A stretch of DNA of 64,000 bases from Candidatus Limnocylindrales bacterium (GTDB lineage: Bacteria > Desulfobacterota > Binatia > UBA1149 > CAITLU01), in contig DASPNR010000042.1 in assembly GCA_035626395.1 (NCBI GenBank), positions 722,484 through 786,483 of the forward strand, written 5' to 3'. Under the pieces are notes generated by a model. The model was given only the letters and a program-made list of their open reading frames with translations. It had not been told where the DNA came from and searched no databases. The position numbers and the translations under genes were made by a program. Position 1 is the first letter of the stretch, and each line of letters begins with the position of its first letter. Below, piece after piece: positions 51,946-60,607 of the stretch.

Positions 51946-51978
51946 AGGCGGCCGTGCGGCCACACCCGAACGGCGGAG

Positions 51979-52788
51979 CTACGATTTGTCGAAGCAGGAG
52001 CCGTTCTTTCCGTTGCCGTCATCGAAGGTGTCGCAGTCGAAGCTGAGATTGTCGCCGATCGTCTCGGTCAGGCAGACGTGGCAGCGGACCTGCGCCTGCA
52101 GACAGTCGGCAAGCGGGCCGCCCGTCAGGCCATCGCAGGAGCCTTCCGAGAACGGCGTCGCCACGCCGCCGCACTTCTTCTCGACGGTCGTGCCGATCTT
52201 GCCGGCGCTCTTCGCAAGCTTGCTCTTGCGATCCTGACTGACGCAGGTGGCCACATCGGCGGCATCGTCGAATGCCGCGCCGCTGTCCTTCAGGCCCTGC
52301 TTCTTGCATTTGTTGAACGCTTTCAGGTGCGCCTTGTAGAGCCTGGTCGCGCTCTTGAAGACCTTCGCCTGGCACTTGCAGCCGGCCGCGTCGGTGCCGC
52401 ACAGGGTCACGCCGCTGTTGGAGCCGAACACGTCCCCGGCGAAGTTGGCGGCCTCGAACTCGGTGCGGCTGTTGACGTTGCCGGCGCTGGTGAAGCCGAA
52501 GTCGGGCGTCTGCGCGCAATGCTTGTCCTGCTGGTCCAGGTTCTTCCCCTGCGCGCTGACGAGCTTCGCATCGTTGCCGGCACACGCGAAGATGTCTTGC
52601 GGCTCACCGCTCGCGCGGGCCGTGACGCACTTGGAGAACGCCTTGTTGTAGGCGCGGGCCACCTTGGCCATGCCCTTGTTCATGGCATTGATGCACTGCT
52701 GTTGGTCCTTCGATTGCTCCTGGGCGAACGCGGAGCCGTGGATCATGGCCACCCCGAGCATCGTGGCCAGCGCCAGCGGATGTTTCAT
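51979..52788 (-). CDS. Secreted Cys-pair family protein
   Basis: The protein has 269 residues with AAGGAGG at 7 nt before ATG 52788 and a signal peptide ending GSAFAQ. Helical, Lys-rich and with 15 or so Cys residues. Marker pieces are QQQCINAMNKGMAKVARAYNKAF, CAQTPDFGFTSAGN, KAFNKCKKQGLKD, VRCHVCLTET and DCDTFDDGNG. The same marks occur in the N-terminal domain of the 36.7-39 kb protein (PDFGYT, CRVC, DCDLFDD). I know no named family. Periplasmic or secreted. Confidence 0.75.
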   Translation of the reverse strand: MKHPLALATMLGVAMIHGSAFAQEQSKDQQQCINAMNKGMAKVARAYNKAFSKCVTARASGEPQDIFACAGNDAKLVSAQGKNLDQQDKHCAQTPDFGFTSAGNVNSRTEFEAANFAGDVFGSNSGVTLCGTDAAGCKCQAKVFKSATRLYKAHLKAFNKCKKQGLKDSGAAFDDAADVATCVSQDRKSKLAKSAGKIGTTVEKKCGGVATPFSEGSCDGLTGGPLADCLQAQVRCHVCLTETIGDNLSFDCDTFDDGNGKNGSCFDKS

Positions 52789-52989
52789 GGACCCTCCTTG
52801 CCGGCCGGCTCGTGCCGATGCAGCCGCGCCATGGCAGCAAGCCTTCTCGCCGAGCGCGGCGGCGTTGTAAATGCGTTCGTGAGCCGCGCGCGCCGTTTTA
52901 CCCGCGTGGGGGCCGCACCGCCTTCGGCCGCGACGGCTCGGCCAGGGCCGCTGCACGCTTCGACTGCAAAGGCGGTGTAGCCTGGACGT

Positions 52990-53688
52990 GTGGCTCATCG
53001 CAGGCACCGGGAGCGGCACTACAACGAGAGGATTGCATGGCTGCGCGCCGCCGTCCTCGGCGCCAACGACGGCATCGTCTCCACCGCCAGCCTCGTCGTC
53101 GGTGTCGTCAGCGCGGATCTCGATCGCGACGCCGTGCTGGTGGCGGGGCTGGCGGGATTGGTGGCCGGCGCGATGTCGATGGCGGCCGGTGAGTACGTTT
53201 CGGTCAGCTCACAGGCGGACGCGGAGGCTGCGGATCTGGAGCGCGAGCGGCGCGAGCTGGAAGCCGATGTCGCTGCCGAGCGACGCGAGCTGGCGGCCAT
53301 CTACGTCGACCGCGGCGTGGAGCCGGCCCTTGCACGCGACGTGGCGGTGCAGCTGATGGAGAAGGACGCGCTCTCGGCGCATGCGCGCGATGAGCTGGGG
53401 CTTACCGAGATTCATGCGGCCAGGCCCGTCCAAGCGGCGATCGCCTCGGCCACCACGTTCGCGCTCGGCGCAGCGCTGCCGCTGCTTCTTACCTGGCTCA
53501 GCACCGACGCTGCGCTCGTGCCCGTTGTCGCGGGCGGCTCGCTGATCTCGCTTGCCTTGCTCGGGGCGATGGCTGCCCGTGCGGGCGGCGCCAGCATCGC
53601 CACCGGCGCCGGCCGCGTCACGTTCTGGGGAGCCATGGCGATGGCAGCGACGGCCGCCGTCGGAGCTGCTGTCGGCACCATGCCATGA
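52990..53688 (+). CDS. VIT1/CCC1-family metal transporter
   Basis: The protein has 232 residues. WLRAAVLGANDGIVSTASLVVGVVSA and VAGLAGLVAGAMSMAAGEYVSVSSQADAE are the first two helices of the VIT family, with the Met/Glu metal site. A soluble helical part (AADLERERRELEADVAAERREL) follows. Three further TM helices then close the chain. The family moves Fe(II) or Mn(II) across membranes. Starts at GTG 52990; the stop overlaps an 11-codon frame. Confidence 0.92.
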   Translation: MAHRRHRERHYNERIAWLRAAVLGANDGIVSTASLVVGVVSADLDRDAVLVAGLAGLVAGAMSMAAGEYVSVSSQADAEAADLERERRELEADVAAERRELAAIYVDRGVEPALARDVAVQLMEKDALSAHARDELGLTEIHAARPVQAAIASATTFALGAALPLLLTWLSTDAALVPVVAGGSLISLALLGAMAARAGGASIATGAGRVTFWGAMAMAATAAVGAAVGTMP

Positions 53689-53716
53689 GGGAGGAGATGA
53701 CCGCCCCGGCACCACG

Positions 53717-53959
53717 GTGACGCGCTCGGCCCGCACGTACCGTCGTGCCGAACGACATTCTCGCGGGAGGAGTGCGTCAGCGATTGCGTTGGTGGCGGCG
53801 TTCGTTGTATTGGCGTCGCTGGTGCTCTCGATGGAAATGGACACGGACATCCGCACTTCTCTGGCCACCGCCAGCTTCGCGCTCGCGACGCTCGTCTCGG
53901 TAGTAGGCGTACCAGCCGTACCAGCCGACGCACCGTCGCGTTCCGGAACCCTGTCGTAG
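53717..53959 (+). CDS. Possible ilvB leader ORF ending in a cluster of rare valine codons
   Basis: The ORF codes about 80 residues from GTG 53717. A basic start is followed by two hydrophobic stretches (ASAIALVAAFVVLASLVLS and ATASFALATLVSVVGVPAVP). In the last part the valines are written GTA GTA GGC GTA CCA GCC GTA, a codon hardly seen in neighbouring genes. The frame ends 25 nt before a hairpin and 110 nt before ilvB. An 11-codon frame (53685-53720) joins the previous stop to this start by ATGA and GTGA overlaps. This could be an ivbL-like leader or a real small membrane protein. Confidence 0.45.
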   Translation: MTRSARTYRRAERHSRGRSASAIALVAAFVVLASLVLSMEMDTDIRTSLATASFALATLVSVVGVPAVPADAPSRSGTLS

Positions 53960-53984
53960 CCTGATCGAGCAACACGACCTTTCC

Positions 53985-54017
53985 GAAACCCTCGCCGGTG
54001 CAGCCGGCGGGGGTTTC
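53985..54017 (+). promoter_or_regulatory. Hairpin in the ilvB leader (candidate attenuator)
   Basis: GAAACCCTCGCCGG (53985-53998) pairs with CCGGCGGGGGTTTC (54004-54017), 14 bp with one G-U and a 5-nt loop. CTGCTTCT follows. It lies 26 nt after the possible leader ORF and 53 nt before ilvB. Confidence 0.6.
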
Positions 54018-54069
54018 CTGCTTCTGGGGCCTCCGCCGTCTGCACTGCGGCATGACAAGGAGCGACTCC

Positions 54070-55749
54070 ATGAGCCAGTCCGCCACAACCTTCACCGGTG
54101 CCCAGATCCTCGTGCGCCTGCTCGAACGGCAGGGCGTGCGCATCGTTGCGGGCATTCCGGGCGGCGCGATCTTGCCGATCTACGACGCGCTGTCGCAGTC
54201 CGGCCGCATCCGCCACGTTCTGGCTCGTCACGAGCAGGGCGCCGGCTTCATCGCGCAGGGCATGGCGCGGGTGACCGGACTCCCGGCCGTGTGCATGGCC
54301 TCCTCAGGGCCCGGTGCGACCAACCTGGTGACGGCGGTGGCGGATGCGCGAATGGACTCCATACCTCTGGTCGCCATCACCGCGCAGGTGCCGCGTGCGA
54401 TGATCGGCACCGATGCGTTTCAGGAAGTCGACACCTACGGCCTGAGCGTTCCCATCACCAAGCACAACTTCCTGATCGGCCGCGCTGCCGAGCTCCTCGA
54501 CGTGATCCCGCGTGCGTTTCGCATTGCGGCCTCGGGACGCCCGGGGCCGGTGTTGATCGACATTCCCAAGGACGTGCAGAACGAGCTGGTCGAGGTCGGT
54601 CCGTGGCCGGCGCCGGGACTGCGCGAATGGCCGCCCGAGCCCGAGCGCGACCGCATCGCGCTCGCCGCGCAGATGATCAACGAGGCCAGTCGCCCGATGC
54701 TCTACCTCGGCGGCGGCGTCGTGCACTCGGGCGCCGCGAGCGCGTGCGTGGCCCTGGCGGAAAAGGCGGGGCTGCCCACGGTCATGACGCTGATGGCGCT
54801 CGGCGCGATGGCGACCGATCACCGGCTGTCGCTGGGAATGCTGGGCATGCACGGCGCGCGCTGCACCAACCTGGCTTTGGAAGAATGCGATCTGCTGATC
54901 GCGGTCGGGGCCCGCTTCGACGACCGCGCCACCGGCAAGGCGGCCGCCTTCTGCTCGCGTGCCCGCATCATCCACATCGACATCGATCCCTCCGAGCTCG
55001 GCAAGATCAAGGCGGCACACGTGGGCATGACCGGCGACGTCGGGCGCGTGCTCGAGCTGCTGCTGCCGCAGGTGCGCATGCAGCGGCGCGGCGGCTGGCT
55101 GCAGCGCGTCGATGAGCTGAAGCGTGCGCATCCGCTGCGCACGCCCGGCGCCGACGACATCCGCACGCACTACGGCCTCATCGCGGCCGTGGCGGCGTGT
55201 CTGGACGACGAGGCAACGATCGTCACCGACGTCGGACAGCACCAGATGTGGACGGCGCAGGCCTATCCGCTGCGGCGCTCGCGCCAGTGGCTGACATCCG
55301 GCGGTTTGGGCACGATGGGATTCGGCCTCCCGGCCGCCATCGGCGCCGCGCTGGCCGAGCCGCAGCGGCGCGTGGTGTGCTTCACCGGTGACGGCAGCCT
55401 GCTGATGAACGTGCAGGAGCTGGCCACCGCGGCCGAGCAGCAGGCGAACGTCAAGATCGTGCTGCTGGACAATGCGGCGCTGGGACTGGTGCATCAGCAG
55501 CAGACGCTGTTCTACGGCAAGCGGTCGTTTGCATCGAAGTACGCGCACAAGCCCGACTTCCCCGCCCTGGCTCGCGGCTTCGGCATCGATGCCGTCGATC
55601 TGGACGAGGAGATCGATGCCCACGCCGCGCTTTGCCGCGCGTTGCTGATGCCGGGGCCCGTGCTGATCCACGCCAGCATCGACCAGGAGCAGCAGGTGTT
55701 GCCGATGGTGGCACCCGGCGCTCCCAACCACGAGATGATCGGAGGATGA
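54070..55749 (+). CDS. ilvB: Acetohydroxyacid synthase large subunit, IlvB (AHAS I) type
   Basis: The protein has 559 residues from ATG 54070 with AAGGAG upstream. GIPGGAILPIYDALSQSGRIRHVLARHEQGAGFIAQGMAR contains the catalytic Glu55. PVLIDIPKDVQ and LYLGGGVVHS lie at the FAD domain, and GDGSLLMNVQELATAAEQ with LGLVHQQQTLFY is the TPP/Mg site. From memory it follows the E. coli IlvB sequence closely over its whole length. Condenses pyruvate with pyruvate or 2-ketobutyrate, the first step to Val, Leu and Ile. Confidence 0.96.
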   Translation: MSQSATTFTGAQILVRLLERQGVRIVAGIPGGAILPIYDALSQSGRIRHVLARHEQGAGFIAQGMARVTGLPAVCMASSGPGATNLVTAVADARMDSIPLVAITAQVPRAMIGTDAFQEVDTYGLSVPITKHNFLIGRAAELLDVIPRAFRIAASGRPGPVLIDIPKDVQNELVEVGPWPAPGLREWPPEPERDRIALAAQMINEASRPMLYLGGGVVHSGAASACVALAEKAGLPTVMTLMALGAMATDHRLSLGMLGMHGARCTNLALEECDLLIAVGARFDDRATGKAAAFCSRARIIHIDIDPSELGKIKAAHVGMTGDVGRVLELLLPQVRMQRRGGWLQRVDELKRAHPLRTPGADDIRTHYGLIAAVAACLDDEATIVTDVGQHQMWTAQAYPLRRSRQWLTSGGLGTMGFGLPAAIGAALAEPQRRVVCFTGDGSLLMNVQELATAAEQQANVKIVLLDNAALGLVHQQQTLFYGKRSFASKYAHKPDFPALARGFGIDAVDLDEEIDAHAALCRALLMPGPVLIHASIDQEQQVLPMVAPGAPNHEMIGG

Positions 55750-55751
55750 AG

Positions 55752-56075
55752 ATGAGCACTGCCATGGAGATGACCGACGCCGATGCTCGCAGGACCGCGC
55801 CCGCGCATGCCGTGCTCGAGGTCGAGGTGTGCAATCATCCGGGAGTGATGTCGCACGTCGTCGGCCTGTTCTCGCGCCGCGCGTACAACGTCGACGGCAT
55901 CCTCGTCATGCCCATCGGGGACGGGACGCGCAGCCGCATCTGGCTGCGCGTGGCCGAGGACGCGCGTCTGGAGCAGATGATGAAACAGGTGGCCAAGCTC
56001 GAGGACGTGCTCGAGGTGCGCCGTCACGGCGCCGGCCATGCGGTCTTCGAGCGCATCGGGGAATTCTTCCGCTGA
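55752..56075 (+). CDS. ilvN: Acetohydroxyacid synthase small subunit, IlvN type
   Basis: The protein has 107 residues from ATG 55752, placed 6 nt after GGAGG; an ATG at 55746 overlaps the ilvB stop. A single ACT domain: VLEVEVCNHPGVMSHVVGLFSRRAYNVDGILVMPI, then SRIWLRVAEDARLEQMMKQVAKLEDVLEVRR. The short single-domain form is that of IlvN of AHAS I, which gives valine feedback. Second gene of ilvBN. Confidence 0.94.
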   Translation: MSTAMEMTDADARRTAPAHAVLEVEVCNHPGVMSHVVGLFSRRAYNVDGILVMPIGDGTRSRIWLRVAEDARLEQMMKQVAKLEDVLEVRRHGAGHAVFERIGEFFR

Positions 56076-56107
56076 CGGCGCGCGTGCCGCGCGGGGCAGC
56101 GACCGCG

Positions 56108-57181
56108 TCAGCCGAGCAGATCCTGCGCGCCAAGATCGAGCGCGTGACGGCTGTGCCGCCTGGCCATCGACAGGAACATGCGGTCGCCTCGCTCCGTTCG
56201 CTGCACGATCATCGCCGCGATGACGGTGACGACGAAGCCGGCAAAGACGCCGCGGCGGTAGTCGTCCCAGCAGCGTTCGAAGTCGTACCCGCGCACGCCG
56301 GCCGCCAGCAGGCCCTCGTGATAGACGCGGACGATGTCGCGCTCGGCTCGGCGGCGATCGCCCGGATCGAGGCCGGCCCCAAGGAAGTAGGCAACGTCGG
56401 AAAGCGGGCTGCCGAGCGTCACCGTCTGCCAGTCCACCACCGACACCCGGACTGGCGTACGCGTTCCATCGATGAGGAGGTTGTCGAGACGATAGTCGAC
56501 GTGCACGACCGAGTAGACGTCCTGCAGGGGCTGGAAGGGCGGACCCTTCGATTCTGCCACCTGCGCGATGATGCGCGCTTCGTCGGGTTCGAGCTGTCCG
56601 CGATACCGCTCCAGGAACCCCGGCAACTGCGCCGCGTACATGCCCCGCACCATTTCGATCGAGTCGGCTGCCGGCTCGCCGAGCCACTCGAGGCCGCGCA
56701 GCGAGGCGTCGCACCATGTCGGCGCGTGCAGGCCAACGAGCTCGGCCACCGCCGTGCGGGCGATGGGGATGCTGGTGCCGGCGAGCTGATCTCCCTGCTT
56801 CGCCGGCGCGAGGTCTTCGAGCAGCAACAGGAAGTCGGGACCGTCCCCGTCGATGGCGGCGAAGTAGCAGCGGGGCGTGGAGATCTTCAGGCGTGGCTGG
56901 AGATGCCGGTAGAAGCACACCTCCTTGCGAAAGTTGCGCAGCGCGACACCGGTGGCGCGGCTGGTCGGGTCATCCGAAGGAAACTTGCCGACCAGGCTCC
57001 TGGGCGTGGAGGCATCGCCACCTGACACCTCCATTGTAAAGCGGATGCATTTGCCGATCTGGCCGGTGCCGATGCGCGTCGCGGTGACGTCGGCGACGGT
57101 GGCGCGGGTGTGGCCGGCCTCGCGTAGCCGCTCGGTCAGCCATCGAGGCGTGATCGTCTCGGGCGTCGGAATGATCGTCAC
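56108..57181 (-). CDS. Phosphotransferase (APH / ecdysteroid-kinase-like family)
   Basis: The protein has 357 residues from GTG 57181. Motifs are PRSLVGKFPSDDPTSRATG with the ATP-binding Lys, FLLLLEDLAPAKQGDQLAG, the Brenner motif VHVDYRLDNLLI near residue 217-228, and VVDWQTVTLGSPLSDVAYFLG with the metal Asp. The family has kinases for small molecules or CoA-type substrates; the member here is unassigned. Divergent from nothing close; convergent with ilvN. Confidence 0.85.
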   Translation of the reverse strand: MTIIPTPETITPRWLTERLREAGHTRATVADVTATRIGTGQIGKCIRFTMEVSGGDASTPRSLVGKFPSDDPTSRATGVALRNFRKEVCFYRHLQPRLKISTPRCYFAAIDGDGPDFLLLLEDLAPAKQGDQLAGTSIPIARTAVAELVGLHAPTWCDASLRGLEWLGEPAADSIEMVRGMYAAQLPGFLERYRGQLEPDEARIIAQVAESKGPPFQPLQDVYSVVHVDYRLDNLLIDGTRTPVRVSVVDWQTVTLGSPLSDVAYFLGAGLDPGDRRRAERDIVRVYHEGLLAAGVRGYDFERCWDDYRRGVFAGFVVTVIAAMIVQRTERGDRMFLSMARRHSRHALDLGAQDLLG

Positions 57182-57314
57182 GGCAGCGGCCGTCCGCGCG
57201 CTGCCGGCTCGTCCAGCCGCTGCATGGATCCGCTTTTAGCCGACGCACCCACTGTCGCAAGACGAAGAAGGTCGCCGGCGGCCGCACGACGACGGCGACC
57301 GCTGGCGGATACGA

Positions 57315-58751
57315 TCAGCGCTTGAACTTCAGCAGAAGATTGAACAGCAGCGCGTGCTTCCTTCCGTATGGAGGGTGGAACTGCTCCACGCCGGGGATCT
57401 TCGGCGCCGTGAACACCGGCCGCATCTTGCTGAACTCCACGAACCCTTCGTGCCCGTGGTAGTGCCCCATGCCGCTGGCCCCGACGCCGCCGAAGGGCAG
57501 GTCGTGCTGCGCGACGTGGAAGACGCAGTTGTTGATGGTCACGCCGCCCGAGATCGTGCCGTAGAGCAGCCTGTTCTCGCGCTCCTTGTCGTTGGTGAAG
57601 AAATAGAATCCGAGGGGGCGATCCTTGGAGTTCACGTACGCCAGGACCTCATCCAGCGTCTCGTAGGTCTTGACGGGCAGCAGCGGGCCGAAGATCTCCT
57701 CGCGCATGATGATCATGTCGTCGGTCGGGTTGAGCACGAGGTGGGGCGGGAACTTGCGCAGGCTGTCGTCGAAGCGTGCGCCCTCGACCAGAGGCACGAT
57801 CTCGGCGCCTTTCCTGGCCGCATCCTCGAGCGTGTTGCGCAGCCGCTTGTAGGACTTCTCGTCGATGACGGACGTGAAGCTTTCCTGGGTCGGATCGGGA
57901 TAACGCTTGGGCAGGATCTTCTTGCAGGCGGCGACGAAGTCCTGGAGCCTGGACTTCGGCACCATGACGTAGTCGGGCGCCAGGCAGGTCTGGCCGGCGT
58001 TGACGTACTTCGCGTACAGGATGCGCGAGGCAGCCGTCTCGACGTCGAAGTCGTCGCAGATGACGGTGGGCGATTTGCCGCCGAGCTCGAGCGTCACCGG
58101 CGTCAGGTTCTCGGCTGCCGCCCGCATGACGTTGCGGCCGGCGTCGGCCGAGCCGGTGAAGAGGATGTGGTCGAAGGGCAGGCTCGAGAAGTCGGTTCCC
58201 TTGACGCCCGGCAGGATGGCGACGGTGTCTTCCGGGAACACGTCGGCGAACTTGCCCGCGAGGAATTTGCAGAGGTTGGTCGAGTTGGCGGCCATCTTGA
58301 CCATGCAGCGATTGCCGGCGGCCAGCGCGCTCGTCAGCGGGCCGATCAGGAGGAAGAGCGGATAGTTCCACGGCACCACGATGCCGACCACGCCCTTGGG
58401 CTGCGGGATCAGGCGGTTCTTGCCGGTGGCGAAGAGGATGGAGACGTGCCGCTTCTCCGGCTTCATCCATCTGCCCAGCTTCTTCTTCGCGTCGCGGATG
58501 CCGTCGACGCTGGTGAAGACTTCGAGCAGCTTGGTCTCTTCGGCGCAGCGATGGCCGAAGTCGCGGCCGATCATCTCGGCGATCTCGTCGACATTGTCGA
58601 CGATGATCTTCTCGAGCTTGGAGAGGTTCTCGAGCCGCTCCTCCTTGCTCGGGTAGGGATGGCGCAGGTACGCCTGACGCTGAAGGTTGAAGATGCGGTC
58701 GCAGTCGTTCTCGACGGAATGGATGACGCGAAGCTGAGCAGTCTGAGCCAT
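57315..58751 (-). CDS. Aldehyde dehydrogenase (coniferyl-aldehyde dehydrogenase-like)
   Basis: The protein has 478 residues. GVVGIVVPWNYPLFLLIGPL holds the catalytic Asn. ILFTGSADAGRNVM follows, VTLELGGKSPTVICDD has the catalytic Glu near 220, and YVNAGQTCLAPDYVMVP the nucleophile Cys near 253. IMREEIFGPLLPV and LPFGGVGASGMGHYHG finish the active site. The C-terminal KIPGVEQFHPPYG and short form fit membrane-associated aldehyde dehydrogenases. NAD(P)-dependent oxidation of an aldehyde to the acid. Confidence 0.93.
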   Translation of the reverse strand: MAQTAQLRVIHSVENDCDRIFNLQRQAYLRHPYPSKEERLENLSKLEKIIVDNVDEIAEMIGRDFGHRCAEETKLLEVFTSVDGIRDAKKKLGRWMKPEKRHVSILFATGKNRLIPQPKGVVGIVVPWNYPLFLLIGPLTSALAAGNRCMVKMAANSTNLCKFLAGKFADVFPEDTVAILPGVKGTDFSSLPFDHILFTGSADAGRNVMRAAAENLTPVTLELGGKSPTVICDDFDVETAASRILYAKYVNAGQTCLAPDYVMVPKSRLQDFVAACKKILPKRYPDPTQESFTSVIDEKSYKRLRNTLEDAARKGAEIVPLVEGARFDDSLRKFPPHLVLNPTDDMIIMREEIFGPLLPVKTYETLDEVLAYVNSKDRPLGFYFFTNDKERENRLLYGTISGGVTINNCVFHVAQHDLPFGGVGASGMGHYHGHEGFVEFSKMRPVFTAPKIPGVEQFHPPYGRKHALLFNLLLKFKR

Positions 58752-58891
58752 GGATGTCCTCGTGGCCCTCTCGCATGCGGCGAGAGCGCGCGGCAGTCGG
58801 CGGCATGTTTGCGGGAGCGGCCCGCCGAGACAAGGCGGCTCCCGCTCGACCTCCGGTGCACACCGCGCAGTCGCTCGGCGGCGCCGCCGCT

Positions 58892-59539
58892 TCAGTGGCC
58901 GGGATGGTGCTGGAGGCGCTCCAGCAGCACCTGCAGTCCGCGGCCGGCAGCGCGCAGAAGGTCGAACAGGGGGCCGGAGGTGGATGGCCCTTCGCGCGTG
59001 GCCTGCGGAAGATCGAGCTGGTAGGTGGCGACCGGGCCCTCGATGGTCGGCGTGGCGGTCTTGTCGAGCTCATGCAGCAGCGACACCATCGCTTCGTTGT
59101 CGGTCAGCACCTGCGCCTGGAACCTGCGGATCCCTCGTTCGCTGGCCGCCCTGGCGACACGGATGAGCAGAAGCTTGCCGAGGCCGCGTCCCTGCATGGA
59201 GTCGATCACCGCAACGGCCGCCTCGGCGGTATCGGGGCGGTCGGGCAGACGAATGAAGCGGCCGATACCGACGCCATGGTCGTCCGGCTCGGTGAACGCG
59301 ACGACGGCAAGCCTGTTCCACCCATCCACGTCCAGCAGATCGTCGAGGACCTTTTCGGGCAGGCGAGGCATGGCCGAGAAGAAGCGGCGATACCGCGACT
59401 CCGGCGACAGCTCCTCGAAACCGTGGATGAGGCGGTCGCGGTCGTCGCGGCGCAGCAGACGAAGGCGGACGGTGGTGCCGTCCTCGAGCTGGCGCGTCTC
59501 GGAGTAGTCGGGCGAGAAGCGTAGCGGCTGCCGGGCCAT
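58892..59539 (-). CDS. GNAT-family N-acetyltransferase
   Basis: The protein has 215 residues from ATG 59539. VRLRLLRRDDRDRLIHGFEELSPESRYRRFF opens the domain. The acetyl-CoA motif is DSMQGRGLGKLLLIRVARAASERGIRRFQAQVL with the QGRGLG loop. The C-terminal part is low in motifs. This form is often a lone domain of the protein acetyltransferase (Pat) type. Substrate unknown. Confidence 0.87.
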   Translation of the reverse strand: MARQPLRFSPDYSETRQLEDGTTVRLRLLRRDDRDRLIHGFEELSPESRYRRFFSAMPRLPEKVLDDLLDVDGWNRLAVVAFTEPDDHGVGIGRFIRLPDRPDTAEAAVAVIDSMQGRGLGKLLLIRVARAASERGIRRFQAQVLTDNEAMVSLLHELDKTATPTIEGPVATYQLDLPQATREGPSTSGPLFDLLRAAGRGLQVLLERLQHHPGH

Positions 59540-59608
59540 GGCTGCTTCGTTGTAGCGCGAGGGCGGCGGCAAGTCGCGTCGACGCCTGCTTCCCGTTAGG
59601 CTCGGCTC

Positions 59609-60097
59609 ATGAGCAACCTTCACGACTTCCAGGTCCGTACCATCGATGGCACGTCGCAATCGCTCGCCGACTATCGCGGCAAGGTCGTGCTGATCGTCAA
59701 CGTCGCATCCAAGTGCGGGTTGACGCCGCAGTACGAGGGGCTCGAGGAGCTGCAGAAGAAGTACGGCGATCGCGGCTTCACCGTCCTCGGTTTCCCGTGC
59801 AATCAGTTCGCCGGCCAGGAGCCGGGCAGCGAGGAGGAGATCAAGACCTTCTGCTCGACCACCTACGGCGTCACGTTTCCCTTGACCTCCAAGATCGACG
59901 TCAACGGCGACAATCGCGATCCGCTCTACGAGTGGCTGGCCACGCAGCCGACCTCGCCCGACGGCCCCGGCGACATCCGCTGGAACTTCGCCAAGTTCCT
60001 GGTGGGCAAGGACGGAAGCCTGCTGGCGCGGTTCTCGCCTACGGTGACGCCGGAGGATCCGGAGCTCGTCGGGGCGATCGAGAAGGCTCTCGCGTAG
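59609..60097 (+). CDS. Glutathione peroxidase-like (Gpx, Cys type)
   Basis: The protein has 162 residues. The active site NVASKCGLTPQYEGLEEL has Cys36; the Gln and Trp of the catalytic tetrad are in FPCNQFAGQEPGS and IRWNFAKFLV. KTFCSTTYGVTFPL supplies a likely resolving Cys. Bacterial Cys-type Gpx enzymes usually use thioredoxin and reduce hydroperoxides. Divergent from the GNAT gene and 24 nt before the NFACT-R gene. Confidence 0.95.
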   Translation: MSNLHDFQVRTIDGTSQSLADYRGKVVLIVNVASKCGLTPQYEGLEELQKKYGDRGFTVLGFPCNQFAGQEPGSEEEIKTFCSTTYGVTFPLTSKIDVNGDNRDPLYEWLATQPTSPDGPGDIRWNFAKFLVGKDGSLLARFSPTVTPEDPELVGAIEKALA

Positions 60098-60121
60098 CAC
60101 CGCACGCCCGGACGCCGTTCG

Positions 60122-60496
60122 ATGGAGCGCTGGCGCCGCTACGAGCTGCCGGGCGGCTGGACCGTCCTGGCCGGTCGCACCGACGAAGACAACGATTACC
60201 TGTCGCTGAAGCTGGCCCGGCCTCGCGACTGGTGGTTCCATGCGCGCGCCGTTCCCGGCTCGCACGTGCTTCTTCAGGCGCGCGATGGCGAGGAGCCCGA
60301 TCGGGCGACGCTCGAAGGCGCAGCCGCCATCGCGGCATGGCACAGCAAGGCGAGGGCGGGCGGCATCGTTCCGGTCTCGTGCACGCAGGCCTGCAACGTC
60401 AGCAAACCGCGAGGAGCCGAACCCGGCACGGTCTCCATTCGCAAGGAGCGCGTACTGAAGGTGCGACCGGCGCTGCCGCAGAAGGAGCCGGCGTAG
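60122..60496 (+). CDS. Stand-alone NFACT-R (DUF814) domain protein
   Basis: The protein has 124 residues. TVLAGRTDEDNDYLSLKLARPRDWWFHARAVPGSHVLL is the NFACT RNA-binding core. AAAIAAWHSKARAGGIVPVSCTQACNVSKPRGAEPGTVSIRKERV ends it. In RqcH/Tae2 this domain is C-terminal to the N, FbpA and CC domains; here it is alone. Likely binds tRNA or rRNA of stalled ribosomes. Position next to Gpx gives no clue. Confidence 0.88.
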   Translation: MERWRRYELPGGWTVLAGRTDEDNDYLSLKLARPRDWWFHARAVPGSHVLLQARDGEEPDRATLEGAAAIAAWHSKARAGGIVPVSCTQACNVSKPRGAEPGTVSIRKERVLKVRPALPQKEPA

Positions 60497-60607
60497 CCCG
60501 CATCGTGCGGCCGGCCACGGAAACGTGGCCAGTGGGCCGCAGCAACGATGGCAGTCGCCGCCGCCCGTCATCGCCTTTGAGCGACAGCCCGGCTACGCTC
60601 GCGGCCG

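Noticed and set aside
53940..54017. T-box riboswitch upstream of ilvB
   Set aside because: No T-box consensus or specifier stem was found; a peptide attenuator fits better.
57354..59024. Plus-strand frame of 556 codons over the aldehyde dehydrogenase
   Set aside because: It is antisense to a gene with all catalytic residues intact and shows no recognisable content.
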